A DNA stretch of 64,000 bases from Marivivens donghaensis (GCF_030410045.1 NZ_JAUFRA010000007.1:1-64000), one strand, 5' to 3'. Positions 51,633 to 61,192 are shown, counted from the first letter of the stretch. Made by a program: numbers and translations. Notes: generated from the letters alone by a model not told the origin.

Positions 51633-53822
51633 ATGCACAACAACAACCCCCAAGACATGCCAATGCTGCACCGCGCGCCTCAACAGCGCGAAAAGCTGGA
51701 AGGCGGCAAACGGTTTGTCATGAGCACAGAGTTCGAACCCGCAGGCGATCAGCCCACGGCGATTGCGGAACTATCGACGGGGGTTTTGCAGGGTGAGCGC
51801 GATCAGGTGCTGTTGGGGGCAACGGGCACGGGTAAGACATTCACTATGGCCAAGGTGATCGAGGAAACGCAGCGCCCCGCCATTATCCTCGCCCCGAACA
51901 AGACGCTCGCGGCGCAGCTTTATGGGGAGTTCAAAGGTTTCTTCCCCGACAACGCCGTCGAATATTTCGTGTCCTACTACGATTACTACCAGCCTGAAGC
52001 CTATGTGCCGCGGTCGGACACCTACATCGAAAAAGAGAGCCAGATTAACGAACAGATCGACCGTATGCGCCACTCGGCCACGCGGGCACTGTTAGAGCGG
52101 GACGATGTGATCATCGTGGCGTCGGTTTCGTGTATCTACGGTATCGGTTCGGTCGAAACCTATTCGGCCATGACGCAGGACCTGTTCGCGGGCAAAATGT
52201 ATGACCAGCGTCAGGTGATGGCGGATCTCGTGGCGCAGCAATATCGGCGCAATGATGCGGCGTTCCAACGGGGATGTTTCCGTGTGCGTGGCGATAGCCT
52301 TGAGATTTGGCCTGCCCACTTGGATGATCGGGCATGGCGGTTGTCGTTCTTTGGCGAAGAGCTTGAGGTTATTCACGAATTTGACCCGCTGACGGGCGAG
52401 AAGACCGATACTTTCGATAAGGTAAGAATTTACGCGAACAGCCACTACGTGACCCCGCGCCCAACGATGCAGCAGGCGATCAAGGGCATCAAAGAAGAAC
52501 TCCAAGTCCGTCTGAAGCAATTGCAGGACGAAGGGAAATTGCTGGAGGCGCAGCGTCTTGAGCAGCGAACGAACTTTGATCTCGAGATGCTCGAGGCGAC
52601 AGGCGTCTGTAACGGCATCGAAAACTATTCGCGGTATTTGACGGGCCGCGCCCCGGGCGAGCCACCGCCAACGTTGTTCGAATTTATCCCTGATAATGCG
52701 ATCGTTTTTGCCGACGAAAGCCACGTGTCCGTGCCGCAGATCGGCGGCATGTATAAGGGCGACTACCGTCGTAAATTCACGCTGGCAGAGCACGGGTTCC
52801 GTCTGCCGTCCTGTATGGATAACCGCCCGCTCAAGTTTGAAGAATGGGACGCCATGCGTCCGCAGTCGATCTATGTATCGGCAACGCCTGCCTCATGGGA
52901 GTTGGAACAAACGGGCGGTGTCTTTACCGAACAGATCATTCGTCCGACGGGCCTCCTTGACCCTGTCGTCGAAATTCGTCCTGTTGAGATGCAGGTCGAT
53001 GACCTTTTGGACGAAGTGCGCAAGGTCGCGGCCCAAGGTTATCGGACGCTCTGCACCACGCTGACCAAACGCATGGCCGAAGACCTGACCGAATACATGC
53101 ACGAACAGGGCATTCGCGTGCGCTACATGCACTCGGACATTGATACGATTGAGCGGATCGAAATCCTGCGTGACCTGCGTTTGGGGGCCTTTGACGTGCT
53201 GATCGGTATCAACCTCTTGCGCGAGGGTCTCGATATTCCTGAATGCGGATTGGTTGCGATCCTCGATGCGGACAAAGAGGGCTTCTTGCGTTCTGAAACC
53301 TCGCTCATCCAGACTATCGGTCGTGCGGCGCGAAACGCCGAAGGCCGCGTGATCATGTATGCGGATCGGATCACAGGGTCGATGGAACGGGCGCTGGGCG
53401 AAACAGAACGCCGCCGTGCCCGCCAGATGGCCTATAACGAAGAACACGGGATCACCCCGCAGACGGTCAAAAAGAACGTCGAGGATATCCTTGCAGGCCT
53501 CTACAAAGGTGACACCGATCAATCACGCGTCACGGCTACGGTCGACAAACCGCTCCACGGCGGGAACCTTGAGGCGGTACTGGAAGGGCTCCGCAATGAT
53601 ATGCGCAAGGCCGCTGAAAACCTCGAATTCGAGGAAGCCGCCCGTCTGCGCGATGAAGTCAAACGGCTAGAGACGGTCGATCTGGTGATTTCAGACGATC
53701 CATTGGCCCGACAGTCCGCCGTCGACGATGCGGTCGAGGAAAGCCGCAAGGCATCAGGTCGGTCATCCGCTGGCCGCGCGGGGCAGCGCGGTGGCAACAA
53801 ACGCAGTCGTAAGTCGCGTTAG
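51633..53822 (+). CDS. uvrB: Excinuclease ABC subunit B
   Basis: The 729-residue helicase-like protein has Walker A GATGTGKTFT, the beta-hairpin YYDYYQPEAYVP, motif VFADESHVSVPQIGGM, the C-terminal helicase motifs (GLDIPECGLVAILDADKEGFLRS, QTIGRAARN) and the UVR domain (LRNDMRKAAENLEFEEAARLRDEVKRL). It verifies DNA damage with UvrA and recruits UvrC. ATG 51633 has AAAGGAG upstream; the longer in-frame reading to 51504 lacks family similarity. Confidence 0.98.
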   Translation: MHNNNPQDMPMLHRAPQQREKLEGGKRFVMSTEFEPAGDQPTAIAELSTGVLQGERDQVLLGATGTGKTFTMAKVIEETQRPAIILAPNKTLAAQLYGEFKGFFPDNAVEYFVSYYDYYQPEAYVPRSDTYIEKESQINEQIDRMRHSATRALLERDDVIIVASVSCIYGIGSVETYSAMTQDLFAGKMYDQRQVMADLVAQQYRRNDAAFQRGCFRVRGDSLEIWPAHLDDRAWRLSFFGEELEVIHEFDPLTGEKTDTFDKVRIYANSHYVTPRPTMQQAIKGIKEELQVRLKQLQDEGKLLEAQRLEQRTNFDLEMLEATGVCNGIENYSRYLTGRAPGEPPPTLFEFIPDNAIVFADESHVSVPQIGGMYKGDYRRKFTLAEHGFRLPSCMDNRPLKFEEWDAMRPQSIYVSATPASWELEQTGGVFTEQIIRPTGLLDPVVEIRPVEMQVDDLLDEVRKVAAQGYRTLCTTLTKRMAEDLTEYMHEQGIRVRYMHSDIDTIERIEILRDLRLGAFDVLIGINLLREGLDIPECGLVAILDADKEGFLRSETSLIQTIGRAARNAEGRVIMYADRITGSMERALGETERRRARQMAYNEEHGITPQTVKKNVEDILAGLYKGDTDQSRVTATVDKPLHGGNLEAVLEGLRNDMRKAAENLEFEEAARLRDEVKRLETVDLVISDDPLARQSAVDDAVEESRKASGRSSAGRAGQRGGNKRSRKSR

Positions 53823-53896
53823 ATAAACGGCACCAACGGCACGCCACCACATGCGGTGAGAAGTGTCAGGGTGATCAGTGCAAGTGTGATGCGCAT
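53819..53896 (-). CDS. Small lipoprotein of 25 residues
   Basis: The frame reads MRITLALITLTLLTACGG followed by seven residues. It is a complete lipoprotein signal with lipobox LTAC and almost no mature part. TAGGAGA lies eight bases before the ATG. Its last four bases overlap the end of uvrB on the other strand. Such mini-lipoproteins recur in Rhodobacterales and resemble entericidins in size. The function is unknown. Confidence 0.7.
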   Translation of the reverse strand: MRITLALITLTLLTACGGVPLVPFI

Positions 53897-53932
53897 TGTG
53901 TGTCTCCTACTGTGTGTTCAGAGAACACGAAG

Positions 53933-53960
53933 TTTGGCCACGAGGAAACCCGTGGCCAAA
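53933..53960 (+). terminator. Hairpin terminator, mainly for uvrB
   Basis: TTTGGCCACG at 53933-53942 pairs with CGTGGCCAAA at 53951-53960, followed by TGTTTTT on the plus strand. A uvrB transcript ending here would run antisense through the small lipoprotein gene. The same stem could also serve the minus-strand stress protein gene. Confidence 0.8.
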
Positions 53961-53973
53961 TGTTTTTCAATGA

Positions 53974-54381
53974 TCAGCGCATGACGTGCACAGCGCATTG
54001 CGCATGACGCACAACCCGCGCTGCGGTCGAGCCGATCAGATAATCGCCCAGACCCGGATGGTGCGAGGCCATGACGATAAGGTCGACGCCGTGCTCTTCG
54101 GCCCAGTCGAGGATGGTGCGGCCAGCGTGACCATCAACCACCCAAACTTCGGCATTGGGGATGTCTGCGGCTCTTTCCTGTAGGTCATTGCGTATGGCTT
54201 CGCGGCTTTCTGCGCGGAAGTCATCGGGCATGTAGGAAATCGCGTAGCTGGGCACTTCTTCGAGGACGTGGATCAGGCTGATCCGCGCATCTGGTTCAGC
54301 GAGCGCCTTTGCGATCGGAAAGGGATCGAGGTGATCATAACCCGCGTCAAATGAGACCGGCACAAGGATGTGTTTGTACAT
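53974..54381 (-). CDS. Universal stress protein, single UspA domain
   Basis: The 135-residue protein has the UspA fold with ILVPVSFD at the start and the ATP-binding end DLIVMASHHPGLGDYLIGSTAARVVRHAQCAVHV. CAGGAG precedes the ATG at 54381; the longer reading to 54414 is unlikely. It stands alone between two terminator-like structures. Confidence 0.92.
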   Translation of the reverse strand: MYKHILVPVSFDAGYDHLDPFPIAKALAEPDARISLIHVLEEVPSYAISYMPDDFRAESREAIRNDLQERAADIPNAEVWVVDGHAGRTILDWAEEHGVDLIVMASHHPGLGDYLIGSTAARVVRHAQCAVHVMR

Positions 54382-54453
54382 ATCAGACTCCTGTTTCTGA
54401 CCCCTACCAACCACGCCCGCAGAGTCGCCGCATTGATTCAGATCACCCTTTGA

Positions 54454-56742
54454 TCAAAGGGGTTTGTCCATGCGGGCCTTTACCCAGACCTTGCCTTTGA
54501 CCGCCGAGGGCCAGACCAGTCGGACTTGGCTCTGCGCGGTGCCATATGATGCGTCGATCCAAGGGGTTACGAACTGCGTTGCGTTCGAGGCGTTGGTGAT
54601 CGCGCCGTTGGGTGCGCAGCTTTCCACGGTGCGGGACCGTCCGCCGAACGGCAGGAGAGGGGCCGTATCGACGACCCAAGCAGAGCTTGCCGTATCTTGG
54701 CTATGTTCGATCATTGCGGGGTTTTCGACCTCCTCTTGGACGCCATTAAACGTGTTGCCTTGGAACAGGACATTCCGCATCCGCCCGTAGTCGAGATCGG
54801 CAAAGGTGGTGTCGACTTTCTCGATCCGCTGGATACTGCCATTGAGCACGCGGAAGGTGTTCCCCGTCACCGAAATGCCGTGGATGTAGTGATTTGGGCC
54901 GTAGGGTTTGATGACGATGTAGTTGAACCAATCGGCCACATCGTTGGCGGTAAAAATATTCCCCGTGATCGTCAGGCCCCCAAACGAATATTGTTGTCCC
55001 AAGGCGGGCGTTTCGTCGTGTTCGTTGGTCCATTCGATAAAGTTGTTGTCGATGTAATTACCCGTGATCACCGACTTTGCGTTCGGCGTGGTAAAGATGA
55101 TCCCGCCCTTGCGCACACCATCCGTTTCGCCATCCCCGTGGAACCAGTGGTTGCCGACGATCAGGTTACCAGTCCCGCCCAAAAGGCAGAAGTGTTTGAA
55201 CCGCACAACGCGGCAATCGCGGATTTTCACGTCGTTGGCGTTTGCGTTGAACCCGATTGTGGTGCGGTTGCTGACGGGTTGATCCATTTCGTTCGATAGG
55301 AACTGGCAACGGTCGATGGTCAGACCCTGACAAGCCCCACCGACAGAGGTGATCCCGCGGTCTTTGGGTTTGGTCATGCGGCAGTCGCGGAGTTGGAAAA
55401 TGCTGCCCTCAATAGCCAGCATCACTCCACTAGCGTTGCCCTGACAGTTAAAATCCACCCCGTCGATGATGAAGTTCGAAATGCTCTCGAACCCCGAAAA
55501 ATCGAGCAGATATTGGAACCGCCTGAAGGTAAAGACCTGCGTCCCCTCCGCATCATAGAGCGGCTGGTTGAGTGTGATGGTTTGCGCGGCGATATTGCGG
55601 TCTTTGACATAGATTTCGCGGCCGACCCCGTTGCCCGTGATGTGCGATCCGATGGGGATGTTAGCGATGTTCACCACATTCGTCAGTTGCCGCGAATTGG
55701 CCGCCGAATAGGTCGCTTGCGATGTGACCGTGACATCGTCCCAATTGGCAGAGCTATTCGCTTGAAGCTGACCATTTCGGACTGCGCGTCGGCTGGCGTA
55801 GGTGGTTTTGGTGCCCTCGGCGGCCTGCATATCTACGGGGCCGTTCAATTGAATCCGCCGTCCGCAAAGGTCGAGCGAGTCATGATCCGCGTTGTTCAAA
55901 AGCGCCTGAAATGCCTTGCGAAAGGCGACCTCTTCGTCGGGGAAGGCATCGTTATAGGTCGCAAAGTCAAAGTTCTTTTGCAGGACGAGCCGTTTGTCGT
56001 CGGGCATCACAACCGAGCCCGAGAAATGGATCTGGTTCTCGATGGTCACATGGTTGGCGAGGTAAAATACGCCATCAGAGACGAGCACCTCACGTCCCCG
56101 CGCATCGGCATCGGCGGCTTCAAACGCGGCACTGTCGTCGGTGACGCCATCCCCCACAGCGCCGTAATCGCGCACATCGACAAAGCCGATCATGTCGCGG
56201 ATGTAGACGTTGGTGATATCCTCAATCACGATGTCATCGACGCGGACCACGCCGCCCGTGCCGTTCACGATGTCGATGCCAAAGTGACCGTAAATCGCGT
56301 TCGGCCAGATCATATCGACGCCACCGCGCGGACCTGTGCCGACAATCGCGCTGATCTCTGTCACCTCGCCATAGGCGCTCAGCGTAACCTCTGGCCCTGT
56401 CTCGGTGAGGCCCGCTACGTGATTGCCACCCGCGCCACCAGCCCAGCCCGCAATGCGCACAGTGGGCAGCGGACCAGAGATCGCCTTAACCCGTGCGGTG
56501 ACGCGCAGATAACAGCCCGGCAGGATCGTCGTTTGCCCCATGTATCGCAGCTTTTGCAGGGCGGCGGTCGATAGAATTTCAATACAGCCGTCAAAATGCT
56601 GATCGGCGGGCACATAGACGCCCTGTCCTGATCCGTCGTAGGTGTCCGATCCTGGGGTGCCTTCCCCGCTCGACCATACAGAAAGACCGAGCGCGAATTC
56701 AGGCGGCATAAAGACCAGACCGTCGGTAATAGCTTTGTTCAT
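54454..56742 (-). CDS. Large right-handed beta-helix protein, pectate lyase/GH28-related
   Basis: The 762-residue protein has an N-terminal carbohydrate-binding-like domain (about residues 1-185), then the tail-spike style start of a beta-helix (VDVRDYGAVGDGVTDDSAAFEAA) and many coils with repeating N/D and aliphatic residues (LTIDRCQFLSN, VKIRDCRVVRF, SVITGNYIDNN, LTITGNIFTAN, ISVTGNTFRVL, VLFQGNTFNG). It has no signal peptide. The fold occurs in polysaccharide lyases and phage or gene-transfer-agent spikes. AGAGG precedes ATG 56742. A 16-bp palindrome overlaps its stop codon. Confidence 0.78.
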   Translation of the reverse strand: MNKAITDGLVFMPPEFALGLSVWSSGEGTPGSDTYDGSGQGVYVPADQHFDGCIEILSTAALQKLRYMGQTTILPGCYLRVTARVKAISGPLPTVRIAGWAGGAGGNHVAGLTETGPEVTLSAYGEVTEISAIVGTGPRGGVDMIWPNAIYGHFGIDIVNGTGGVVRVDDIVIEDITNVYIRDMIGFVDVRDYGAVGDGVTDDSAAFEAADADARGREVLVSDGVFYLANHVTIENQIHFSGSVVMPDDKRLVLQKNFDFATYNDAFPDEEVAFRKAFQALLNNADHDSLDLCGRRIQLNGPVDMQAAEGTKTTYASRRAVRNGQLQANSSANWDDVTVTSQATYSAANSRQLTNVVNIANIPIGSHITGNGVGREIYVKDRNIAAQTITLNQPLYDAEGTQVFTFRRFQYLLDFSGFESISNFIIDGVDFNCQGNASGVMLAIEGSIFQLRDCRMTKPKDRGITSVGGACQGLTIDRCQFLSNEMDQPVSNRTTIGFNANANDVKIRDCRVVRFKHFCLLGGTGNLIVGNHWFHGDGETDGVRKGGIIFTTPNAKSVITGNYIDNNFIEWTNEHDETPALGQQYSFGGLTITGNIFTANDVADWFNYIVIKPYGPNHYIHGISVTGNTFRVLNGSIQRIEKVDTTFADLDYGRMRNVLFQGNTFNGVQEEVENPAMIEHSQDTASSAWVVDTAPLLPFGGRSRTVESCAPNGAITNASNATQFVTPWIDASYGTAQSQVRLVWPSAVKGKVWVKARMDKPL

Positions 56743-56829
56743 GATGACCTCTTTCATTCCAGCTTTGCGCTAGAAATATCAGGTCAGTTTGAACATCTGC
56801 TTAGACCACCGTGACGGTGCCCCCTGCGC

Positions 56830-57558
56830 CTAGAACAGAAACCGAAACGCGCGTTTCAGTTCGGCCACGCCGTCACGCTGATACCAATGCCCGTGGGCAA
56901 GGATCACCTGTTCAGGTCCCCACGATATCATCTGTTCGACCGCTGTCCGCAGTTGGTCACGATGGCCGTTAAAAGTCTGGCGCATATCAATCGGCATTTG
57001 CCCGTCAGGATGCTGAATGCGAGCGAATTTGGTAAGGATACGCATCCACCACGGCAGGGTGCGACGTTCAAAATTCTCGATCAGATCAGTGAGGATCAGC
57101 GTTTTCGACGCTGCGTGATAAAACACGGCCTCGTGGTGGATTTTGCTGCCGCGCACGATCATTTGGTCTAACTGATCCGCCCACGCATCGGGCGCCGTGT
57201 CGATAAGGTGTTCATCGACGGTCAGCGGCACATTATGTTTTGCGGCGCGTGCTTCAACCCCTGGCGCCACCCAAACCAGCGCCGCGGGATAGCGCGTTTT
57301 CCAATCGTGGAGCGAGGCGTAGTGAATCCAGTTCGGCCCGATCAAATGCCGAACAGGGCCGATTTTGTTGATCTGCGCGATGAGTTTGTCATCGGGTTTG
57401 ATTGGGGAATGTATCCACAGACCGCCATCGGCCAATCGCACGACCGTCATTCGGGTCGGGAAGGGGAGGCCATAAAACGAGATATGCGGACCATCTGCAA
57501 TCCAGATGTCCGGTCCAATCGTCTTGAGCGTGTTGAGGGGTTCGTAACCTGTCGTCAT
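56830..57558 (-). CDS. DUF4336 protein, metallo-beta-lactamase-like
   Basis: The 242-residue protein has the family pattern (IGPDIWIADGPHISFYGLPFPTRMTVVRL, GLWIHSPI, LIGPNWIHYASLHDW, KTLILTDLIENF, VILAHGHWY). It resembles the metallo-beta-lactamase fold, but most of the HxHxDH zinc motif is replaced. Function is unknown. It lies 39 bases downstream of lysS in the same direction, and its ATG sits inside a long hairpin with no ribosome site in front. Confidence 0.85.
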   Translation of the reverse strand: MTTGYEPLNTLKTIGPDIWIADGPHISFYGLPFPTRMTVVRLADGGLWIHSPIKPDDKLIAQINKIGPVRHLIGPNWIHYASLHDWKTRYPAALVWVAPGVEARAAKHNVPLTVDEHLIDTAPDAWADQLDQMIVRGSKIHHEAVFYHAASKTLILTDLIENFERRTLPWWMRILTKFARIQHPDGQMPIDMRQTFNGHRDQLRTAVEQMISWGPEQVILAHGHWYQRDGVAELKRAFRFLF

Positions 57559-57590
57559 GGGCGAATGATGCGCCCATGACGTAACAGGTT
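57546..57590 (-). promoter_or_regulatory. Long hairpin covering the DUF4336 start codon
   Basis: GTCATGGGCG and CGCCCATGAC (10 bp) are nested within AACCTGT and ACAGGTT (7 bp), separated by a one-by-three internal loop. In the minus-strand transcript the start codon ATG at 57558-57556 is paired in the right arm. There is no T-run, so it is not a typical terminator; control of translation or mRNA processing is more likely. Confidence 0.6.
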
Positions 57591-57597
57591 CAAGACG

Positions 57598-59175
57598 TTA
57601 GCCGAGTTTACCGGCTAAACCGTCTTCGATCAGCTTGATGCTTTCTTCAACGCCGTAGAGCGCGATGAAACCACCGAAACGCGGACCTTGGGATGCGCCC
57701 AAGAGCACCTCGTAGAGGGCCTTGAACCAATCGCGGAGGTTCTCGAACTCGTGGTCCTTACCAACGGCAAAGACCATCGACTGCAGTTCTTCGGCATCCA
57801 GACCGCCGTCCCAAGCCTTGAGGCGTGTGACCATGTCCTGCATTGCGGCGCGTTCTTGATCGTTTGGCGCGCGGTAGGTTTTCTCAGGCTTCACGAAGTC
57901 CTGATAGTAGCGCACGGCAAAGCCTGCGGCCTGATCCAGATCGGGGTGCGACTCTGGGCCCGCGTCGGGTGCGTAGCGCTGGATAAAGCCCCACATTGCG
58001 CCCTTGTCCTCTGCGCCCGAAACAGACGCGAGGTTGAGAAGCATGGAGAACGGCACGACCATGTTGGACTGCGGAACGTTACCGTTGTGAATGTGGTAGA
58101 CGGGGCTCGCCAGCTGACCTTTGGCATCCTGACCGTGGTAGGCGTTCAGCTGCTGGTGATATTCGTCCATCATCTTTGGGATCACATCAAAGTGCAGGCG
58201 CTTTGCGGTCTTGGGCTTCAGGAACATGAAGTAGGACAGCGATTCCGTCGAGGCATAGGTCAGCCATTCGTCGATGGAGATACCGTTGCCTTTGGACTTC
58301 GAAATCTTTTCACCGTTCGCGTCGAGGAATAGCTCATACACCATGTGGTTCGGCTTTTTCGCGCCGAGGATTTCCGAGATGCGGTCGTAGATGTTGGTGT
58401 TGGTGGAGTGGTCCTTGCCATACATCTCAAAATCGACGCCAAGCGCAGCCCAGCGTGCGCCAAAGTCCGGCTTCCACTGGAGTTTCACGTTGCCACCCGT
58501 GACGGGCAGTGTCCATTCTTTGCCTGTCTCGTCGTCAAAGGTGATCGTGTAGTTTTCGCGGTTCACTTCCTTCATCGGCACGTACAAAACGCGGCCCGTT
58601 TCAGGGTGGATCGGAAGGAAGATCGAATAGGTCGCCTGACGTTCGTCGCGCAGCGAGGCCAGCATCACTTTCATGATGTCGTCGTATTTATCGACAGCGC
58701 GTTTCAGGACTTCGTCGAACTGGCCCGACTTGTAGAACTCAGTTGCCGAATAGAACTCGTACTCGAACCCAAAGGTATCGAGGAAACGGCGCAGCATCGC
58801 GTTGTTGTGGTGGCCGAAGGATTCGAATTCACCGAACGGATCGGGCACAGAGGTCAGCGGCTTTTGCTCATGGTCTTTGAGCATGTCCTGATTGGGGACG
58901 TTGGTCGGAACCTTGCGCATCCCGTCAAGGTCGTCCGAGAAACAGATCAGACGGGTCGGGATGTCCGAAATTTGGTGGAATGCATTGCGGATCATCGTGG
59001 TCCGCAGAACTTCGCCAAAAGTGCCGATATGCGGCAGACCCGACGGCCCGTATCCTGTCTCAAACAGAACGTATCCCTTTTCCGGCGGCGCCTTTTCATA
59101 GCGTTTGAGTAGGGCGCGGGCTTCTTCAAAGGGCCATGCCTTGCTCTCCATCGCTACTGCGCGCACGTCGGTCAT
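57598..59175 (-). CDS. lysS: Lysyl-tRNA synthetase, class I
   Basis: The 525-residue enzyme is the archaeal-type class I LysRS common in alphaproteobacteria. It shows the HIGH-like GPSGLPHIGT, the KMSKS-like KISKSKG, and GKDHSTNTNIYDRISEILG. It charges tRNA-Lys. Starts at 59175 and 59151 are possible; 59175 has GAGAG upstream. The frame is open further to 59226, but that part has no similarity. Confidence 0.96.
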   Translation of the reverse strand: MTDVRAVAMESKAWPFEEARALLKRYEKAPPEKGYVLFETGYGPSGLPHIGTFGEVLRTTMIRNAFHQISDIPTRLICFSDDLDGMRKVPTNVPNQDMLKDHEQKPLTSVPDPFGEFESFGHHNNAMLRRFLDTFGFEYEFYSATEFYKSGQFDEVLKRAVDKYDDIMKVMLASLRDERQATYSIFLPIHPETGRVLYVPMKEVNRENYTITFDDETGKEWTLPVTGGNVKLQWKPDFGARWAALGVDFEMYGKDHSTNTNIYDRISEILGAKKPNHMVYELFLDANGEKISKSKGNGISIDEWLTYASTESLSYFMFLKPKTAKRLHFDVIPKMMDEYHQQLNAYHGQDAKGQLASPVYHIHNGNVPQSNMVVPFSMLLNLASVSGAEDKGAMWGFIQRYAPDAGPESHPDLDQAAGFAVRYYQDFVKPEKTYRAPNDQERAAMQDMVTRLKAWDGGLDAEELQSMVFAVGKDHEFENLRDWFKALYEVLLGASQGPRFGGFIALYGVEESIKLIEDGLAGKLG

Positions 59176-59276
59176 TGTGATACTCTCAGATTTATGGCCC
59201 GCCCCCATGGCAGGTCTCAAGCGCACTCCCTATTGCGACAGCGCCATGTCGTCAATAAATGAAGGGGTGTAACACG

Positions 59277-59708
59277 ATGGAGACGACAATGATCGAAGAC
59301 GCCCCAATGACCGCTCAGGACGCACTTGTTGCCCTGATGATTGCCGTTTCCGCAAGCGACGCCGACATCCGCACCGCGGAATTGGTGCGGATCAACAATA
59401 TGATCAACCATTTGCCAGTATTCGCGGAATTCGATGAAATCCGCCTGCCGCGCCTGTCTCAGACCGTTTTCGATCTGTTGGAGCAAGAAGATGGATTGGA
59501 CGCCTTGTTCGGCCTGATCCGTGATGCATTGCCTGAAAAACTATTTGAAACGGCCTATGCGTTGTCCTGCGATGTTGCGGCAGCAGATGGTCGGATCGAA
59601 GGCGCCGAAGCACGTATGTTGGAAGAAATCCGCCACGAGTTGGATATCGACCGCCTGCATGCCGCGGCAATCGAACGTGGTGCGCGTGCGCGTCATATGA
59701 CGATCTAA
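59277..59708 (+). CDS. TerB-like (tellurite resistance/DjlA-type) helical protein
   Basis: The 143-residue acidic, all-helical protein has two TerB-type repeats (ALVALMIAVSASDADIRTAELVRINNMI; AYALSCDVAAADGRIEGAEARMLEEIRHEL) with the Asp/Glu metal-type pattern A-x-x-D-G. The role is unknown. AAGGGG precedes ATG 59277. It is divergent from lysS, and its stop overlaps that of the convergent dacB by four bases. Confidence 0.82.
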   Translation: METTMIEDAPMTAQDALVALMIAVSASDADIRTAELVRINNMINHLPVFAEFDEIRLPRLSQTVFDLLEQEDGLDALFGLIRDALPEKLFETAYALSCDVAAADGRIEGAEARMLEEIRHELDIDRLHAAAIERGARARHMTI

Positions 59709-61192
59709 TAGCGGCCCCAGCGTTTCAGCAGCTCTTGTTGCAGCGCCTTGGCGCGGTGGTTCCATCCGACCGCGCCCGCTGGCACATCGTCTAGGCTACC
59801 TTCGGCGGCTATGCGTTCCCCGAGGTTGGCCGAGAAAATCGCGAATGCCAGTTCGCGACCCGTCTCCGTGTGGATGTATCCCGCAAGCGTAGAGACAAAG
59901 TTCAACGTGCCCGTTTTCGCCTCGACTTTGATCGGGGTTTCCATCGGGCGACCGTTTTCATCCTTAATCGGAATGGACTTCAGTAACGGTCGAAGTTGCG
60001 CCTCGACCCCATCGGTCGTCAGGAATTTCACCATCTGCGCCGGGCTCACCTTCGAATCGCTTCCAAGGCCAGAGTGATCTTCGACGGCGACCCGTGCCCC
60101 CGTGCGCTGGGCGATCCAATCGCACATGTGTTGGGCGGATCTGTGCTGGTCCTCAACGTCTCCAGAAAGGCGGGCGCTTGCAGCTAGGCCAATCGCCTCA
60201 GCCGTGAGGTTGGTCGAGTATTTGAGGCAATCGCGCACAACAGTGGTCAGCGGTTCGCTGCTATGGGTCACCAGTATTGCGCCACGCGGAGCACGGCTAC
60301 GTTTCGTCGGCGCGGGCAGGGTGATGCCGTGGCTGCTGGCAAAACTGCGGAACACATCACCCGCGTAGAGCGCGGGTTGCCGAACGGGGAGCCAACGAGA
60401 ACCGTCGTTCCCCAAGGCACGCCGCGCAACCGTCCAGTCATCGACCTCGCCATCGGCATCGTAGGTGTAAACAGGCAGATCACGATCAACGACTCGCATT
60501 CGTGCCATATGCACTTCGGGGCGGTAAAGTTCGCTTCGGGCGTCTAGGCTGACGCGATAGTCCCCCGCCGTCCGCGCCCATTCAAAATACACGCGGTTAA
60601 AGTTCAGGTTCAGCCCCGACACCGCAGGGTTATAGCCCAGATGGTCGAGCTGGTCTGGGTCGATTTCATTGATGTAGGGCAGGGCGCCGTTCCAGACCTC
60701 GAACCCGCCGCGCACTTCGCGCAGACCCGTCGCGGCAAGCCCCTCTGCCATCGCAGCGAGGTCATCCGTGACCAAGGTCGGATCGCCGCCACCCGCCAAG
60801 ATAAGCGTGCCATCCAGCACCCCATCGGTGATCGTGCCCTCAGCGCGAAGGGTGGTCCTGAATTGGTAATGCGGCCCGAGAGCCTCTAGCCCGTAAACCG
60901 ATGTCAGGGTTTTCGTCACGCTCGCTGGAGGGAGTGGCACATGCGCCGATCCACGTTCGATGACTTCGCCCGTTTGGGCGTCCGCAATGACAAAGCCCGT
61001 AGTTCCGCCCAATCGGGCCTCGGCGATCAGGTCTTCGACCTCTGGACGGGTCACGGGGCGCGGGGCGGGTGGCCAAAAAGCTGGTCGTTCGGTCGGACGG
61101 GGTGACTGCGTAGGTGCGCCAGCCAACGCGATGGACGCGCTAGACGACAAGAGGCCGATCATGGCGGCGCGGCGTGTCAGTCGAACCGTCAT
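59705..61192 (-). CDS. dacB: D-alanyl-D-alanine carboxypeptidase/endopeptidase (PBP4)
   Basis: The 495-residue periplasmic protein has a twin-Arg-like signal (TRRAAMIGLLSSSASIALAGA) and the penicillin-binding motifs SVTK (PPASVTKTLTSVYGL), YSTN and KTGT, with the long class C insert (GGGDPTL...NLNFNRV) between the first two. It trims or cleaves peptidoglycan peptides. The start overlaps the nadD stop (ATGA), so it is co-transcribed with nadD. Confidence 0.94.
   Translation of the reverse strand: MTVRLTRRAAMIGLLSSSASIALAGAPTQSPRPTERPAFWPPAPRPVTRPEVEDLIAEARLGGTTGFVIADAQTGEVIERGSAHVPLPPASVTKTLTSVYGLEALGPHYQFRTTLRAEGTITDGVLDGTLILAGGGDPTLVTDDLAAMAEGLAATGLREVRGGFEVWNGALPYINEIDPDQLDHLGYNPAVSGLNLNFNRVYFEWARTAGDYRVSLDARSELYRPEVHMARMRVVDRDLPVYTYDADGEVDDWTVARRALGNDGSRWLPVRQPALYAGDVFRSFASSHGITLPAPTKRSRAPRGAILVTHSSEPLTTVVRDCLKYSTNLTAEAIGLAASARLSGDVEDQHRSAQHMCDWIAQRTGARVAVEDHSGLGSDSKVSPAQMVKFLTTDGVEAQLRPLLKSIPIKDENGRPMETPIKVEAKTGTLNFVSTLAGYIHTETGRELAFAIFSANLGERIAAEGSLDDVPAGAVGWNHRAKALQQELLKRWGRY

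Noticed and set aside
55393..56574. A 393-codon open frame on the plus strand
   Set aside because: It is antisense to the beta-helix gene; its regular His/Asp/Val content reflects the complement of the repeat coils.
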